The notes under the pieces are model-generated. The model was not told the DNA's origin. It ran no database searches and worked only from the letters and a program-made list of their open reading frames with translations. A program made the translations under genes and the position numbers. Source: Neisseria mucosa (GTDB lineage: Bacteria; Pseudomonadota; Gammaproteobacteria; Burkholderiales; Neisseriaceae). Taken from it: a stretch of 64,000 nucleotides of DNA. Shown here in pieces: positions 62,467-64,000 of the stretch (the first letter of the stretch is position 1; every line of letters starts with the position of its first letter). The DNA is taken from assembly GCF_013267835.1 (NCBI RefSeq), contig NZ_CP053939.1, forward strand, positions 682,001 to 746,000. The letters are read 5' to 3'.

Positions 62467-63438
62467 ATGATGAGTACCCAATACCATTACGCAGGCATCG
62501 ACATCGCCAAACGAAACTTCGTCATCTCCGTTTCGTCTTTGTCTAAAACCAAAACCGAAACCAACAACCCGAAAGGTATCGCCCATACTATCGAGTACCT
62601 TAAAAAACACAACGTCGCCCTCGTCGTGATGGAAAGCACCGGCGGTCTCGAAGTCCCCGCTGCCAAAGCCATCCACCGCTCAGGCATAGCCGTGATTATC
62701 GCCAACCCGCGTCAGACGCATCAATTTGCCCAATCGCAGTCGCTGACCAAAACCGACGCCAAAGATGCCAAAATGCTCGCCTTCTTCGCACAGATGATGA
62801 CGCAGAAAGAAGGTTGGCAAACCATGCTCTACCACTCGCCCACCGAAGCGGAAGAAGTGTTGGAAGCATTGGTTAACCGCCGCAACCAACTGGTGGATAT
62901 GCAGACTGCCGAGAAAAACCGACTGCATCAGGTTCATGAAACGCAAGTCGAAAGCGTCAAACAACTGATTGCCCATTTTGACAGGTTGATTGGCGAATTG
63001 GACAAACAAATCGACGAACACACCCGCACGCATTTTGACGGCAAAGCCCAAGTGGCGGAGCAAATCAAAGGCATCGGTTCGATAACGGCGGCTACGCTGA
63101 TGGCGATGCTGCCCGAATTGGGACGGCTGAACCACAAACGGCTGGCGAGTCTGGTCGGTATTGCCCCACACCCGAGGGAGAGCGGGGAAACCAAATTCAA
63201 AAGCCGCTGCTTCGGCGGAAGGTCTGCGGTGCGTAAGGCGCTGTATATGGCTACCGTGGTAGCGACACGTTTTGAACCGCTTATTCGGGATTTCTATCAA
63301 CGCCTGCTGTCCAAGGGTAAGCCGTATAAGGTTGCCGTTACGGCATGTATGCGCAAACTGCTGACGATATTGAATGCCCGTATGCGTGATTACTTTGCCG
63401 GGAACGGTATCACCGAAAACGGTATCCGAACGGCTTGA
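62467..63438 (+). CDS. IS110-family (Piv-like) transposase
   Basis: 323 residues from the ATG at 62467 (ATG ATG in tandem, AAGGCAGG upstream). DEDD residues: Asp in YAGIDIAKRNF, Glu in VVMESTGGLEV, and the Asp pair in LTKTDAKDAKML. The C-terminal transposase_20 domain has IKGIGSITAATLMAMLPELG, LASLVGIAPHPRESG and KALYMATVVATRF with the catalytic-Ser region before it. It is intact and probably active. Neisserial relatives are described as pivNM/irg genes. Members move site-specifically, guided by an element-encoded bridge RNA. Confidence 0.9.
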   Translation: MMSTQYHYAGIDIAKRNFVISVSSLSKTKTETNNPKGIAHTIEYLKKHNVALVVMESTGGLEVPAAKAIHRSGIAVIIANPRQTHQFAQSQSLTKTDAKDAKMLAFFAQMMTQKEGWQTMLYHSPTEAEEVLEALVNRRNQLVDMQTAEKNRLHQVHETQVESVKQLIAHFDRLIGELDKQIDEHTRTHFDGKAQVAEQIKGIGSITAATLMAMLPELGRLNHKRLASLVGIAPHPRESGETKFKSRCFGGRSAVRKALYMATVVATRFEPLIRDFYQRLLSKGKPYKVAVTACMRKLLTILNARMRDYFAGNGITENGIRTA

Positions 63439-63735
63439 TTTGAGTTTTGGTATTTTTGCCCGACGGGGTGAAAAATACAGTTGCTGCAAACTTAAACAAC
63501 AAGGCGGCCTGAAACCCAAAATACGGTTTTCAGGCTGCCTTTGGCGTTTGGTTTTGCGGCAATCGGTTTTCGTCTCACAAAAGCGTGCAAACCGGTTTTC
63601 AGACGGCCTGATGTTTACATTTGGTTTTAAAAACGCATAAGGCAGCCTGAAAACGTGGCAGCCCCTAAGCACTGTCATTGCCGTGCAGGCGGGAATCTTG
63701 TTTCAGATTCTGTATCTTATTGTTTATTAAATAAT
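63439..63735. other. Spacer between IS110 gene and IS1016-like element
   Basis: Nearly 300 bp of non-coding DNA. It carries DUS of several dialects: a variant AGGCGGCCTGAA (63512-63523), Simonsiella type (63529-63540), AG-DUS (63599-63610) and Kingella type (63640-63651), plus a dRS3-like 20-mer (63677-63696). It may include the 3' end of the IS110 element. Confidence 0.6.
63677..63696. repeat. dRS3-like 20-bp neisserial repeat
   Basis: ATTGCC-GTGCAGGC-GGGAAT, one mismatch to ATTCCC-N8-GGGAAT. It lies next to the IS1016-like element, a usual dRS3 setting. Confidence 0.55.
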
Positions 63736-64000
63736 GGGGCTGTACTAGATAAGCAGTCATGTTAGACTGCAAAAATGAAGATAACCCGTTTAAACTAAAA
63801 AAGAGTATTCAAAAGAAACTGCTTCAGTTTTTTGTACTCGAAGTTACCACCCATTCGGCTGCTGATTTATTGGGCATCCACCCTAATTCGGCAGTGCTGT
63901 TTTACCGCAAGGTTCGCGAAGTCATCAGCCATCATCTCTCGTTGGAAGCCGATATGATTTTTGACGGCTCAGTCGAGCTGGACGAGAGTTATTTCGGCGG
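63736..64000 (+). mobile_element. IS1016-like (IS1595-family) element, 5' part
   Basis: The left terminal repeat GGGGCTGTACTAGATAAG starts at 63736, followed 5 bp later by the transposase start; the right end is beyond the window. Confidence 0.75.
63759..64000 (+). CDS. IS1595-family transposase, N-terminal part
   Basis: Frame open from the ATG at 63759 to the window edge (80 codons). MLDCKNEDNPFKLKKSIQKK is followed by the helix-turn-helix-like TTHSAADLLGIHPNSAVLFYRKVREV and VELDESYFGG, which contains the first catalytic Asp of the IS1016/IS1595 DDE domain. No break is seen in the visible part. Confidence 0.8.
   Translation, partial: MLDCKNEDNPFKLKKSIQKKLLQFFVLEVTTHSAADLLGIHPNSAVLFYRKVREVISHHLSLEADMIFDGSVELDESYFG

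Noticed and set aside
1..64000. CRISPR array, tRNA or rRNA genes
   Set aside because: No regularly spaced repeats and no tRNA or rRNA landmarks were seen. The many repeats are DUS 12-mers, which are scattered and inverted.
1..64000. Correia (NEMIS/CREE) elements
   Set aside because: No TATAGTGGATT-type termini were noticed anywhere; only two dRS3-like 20-mers were found.

Overview
The window is a bacterial chromosome fragment from the genus Neisseria. The main evidence is the DNA uptake sequence (DUS), which occurs dozens of times, mostly as the 12-mer AGGCCGTCTGAA (AG-DUS dialect) and often as inverted pairs that act as gene-end terminators. The AT-DUS form (ATGCCGTCTGAA) typical of meningococcus and gonococcus is the minority. 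Together with the gene order (recO-pdxJ-acpS; prpB-prpC-acnD-prpF-ackA; leuC...leuD...leuB) this points to a human commensal, probably of the N. subflava/flavescens type. The species call is inference. I see no rRNA, tRNA or CRISPR.

Layout. 1-9.5 kb (minus strand): purL (cut by the window edge), rep helicase, a class 1A pyrD, argD and a stand-alone RlmK-type rRNA methyltransferase. 9.5-11.3 kb: the DEAD-box helicase rhlE behind a clear sigma-70 promoter and a structured leader. 11.4-17.7 kb (minus): leuC, leuD and leuB with a lipoprotein, a VOC protein and DUF2625, YhcH and DUF1444 genes in between. 17.9-27.4 kb (plus): gshA, corA, an acyl-CoA thioesterase, gyrA, uvrC, aroD and a SatP-type acetate transporter. 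27.4-32.3 kb (minus): the class Ia ribonucleotide reductase locus nrdA-nrdB plus a YfaE-like ferredoxin, interrupted by an AT-rich gene for a TIR-domain predicted NADase. 32.7-38.9 kb: a small secreted basic protein, queH, a patatin-like lipoprotein, recO, pdxJ, acpS, a MutT fusion and a small anchored protein. 39.2-47.5 kb: the methylcitrate (propionate) cluster plus ackA. 47.5-53.6 kb: purM, a PerM-type transporter, a thioinosine phosphorylase, two unknown genes, hom and an Mth938-domain protein.

53.6-64 kb is accessory. A cassette of a quinone oxidoreductase, a compatible-solute ABC transporter and an NmrA-like protein lies between two copies of a ~125-bp direct repeat (40 bp of it exact) and carries an Eikenella-dialect DUS. 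It is followed by a decayed IS5-family element, a two-gene unit of an exported SH3-like protein and a leaderless NlpC/P60-type peptidase (possible immunity/effector pair), an Old Yellow Enzyme with an in-frame amber stop, an intact IS110-family (Piv-like) transposase and the start of an IS1016/IS1595-like element. Kingella- and Simonsiella-type DUS dialects appear only here.

Most notable points: (1) the TIR gene inside the nrd locus, whose associated uptake sequences are of the N. mucosa dialect (AGGTCGTCTGAA), suggesting a defence gene imported from another neisserial lineage; (2) the repeat-bracketed 5-kb cassette; (3) the exported SH3 / NlpC-P60 pair; (4) a fumarate-type class 1A dihydroorotate dehydrogenase resembling lactic-streptococcal enzymes; (5) a tandem NrdR-box-like pair in front of nrdA.
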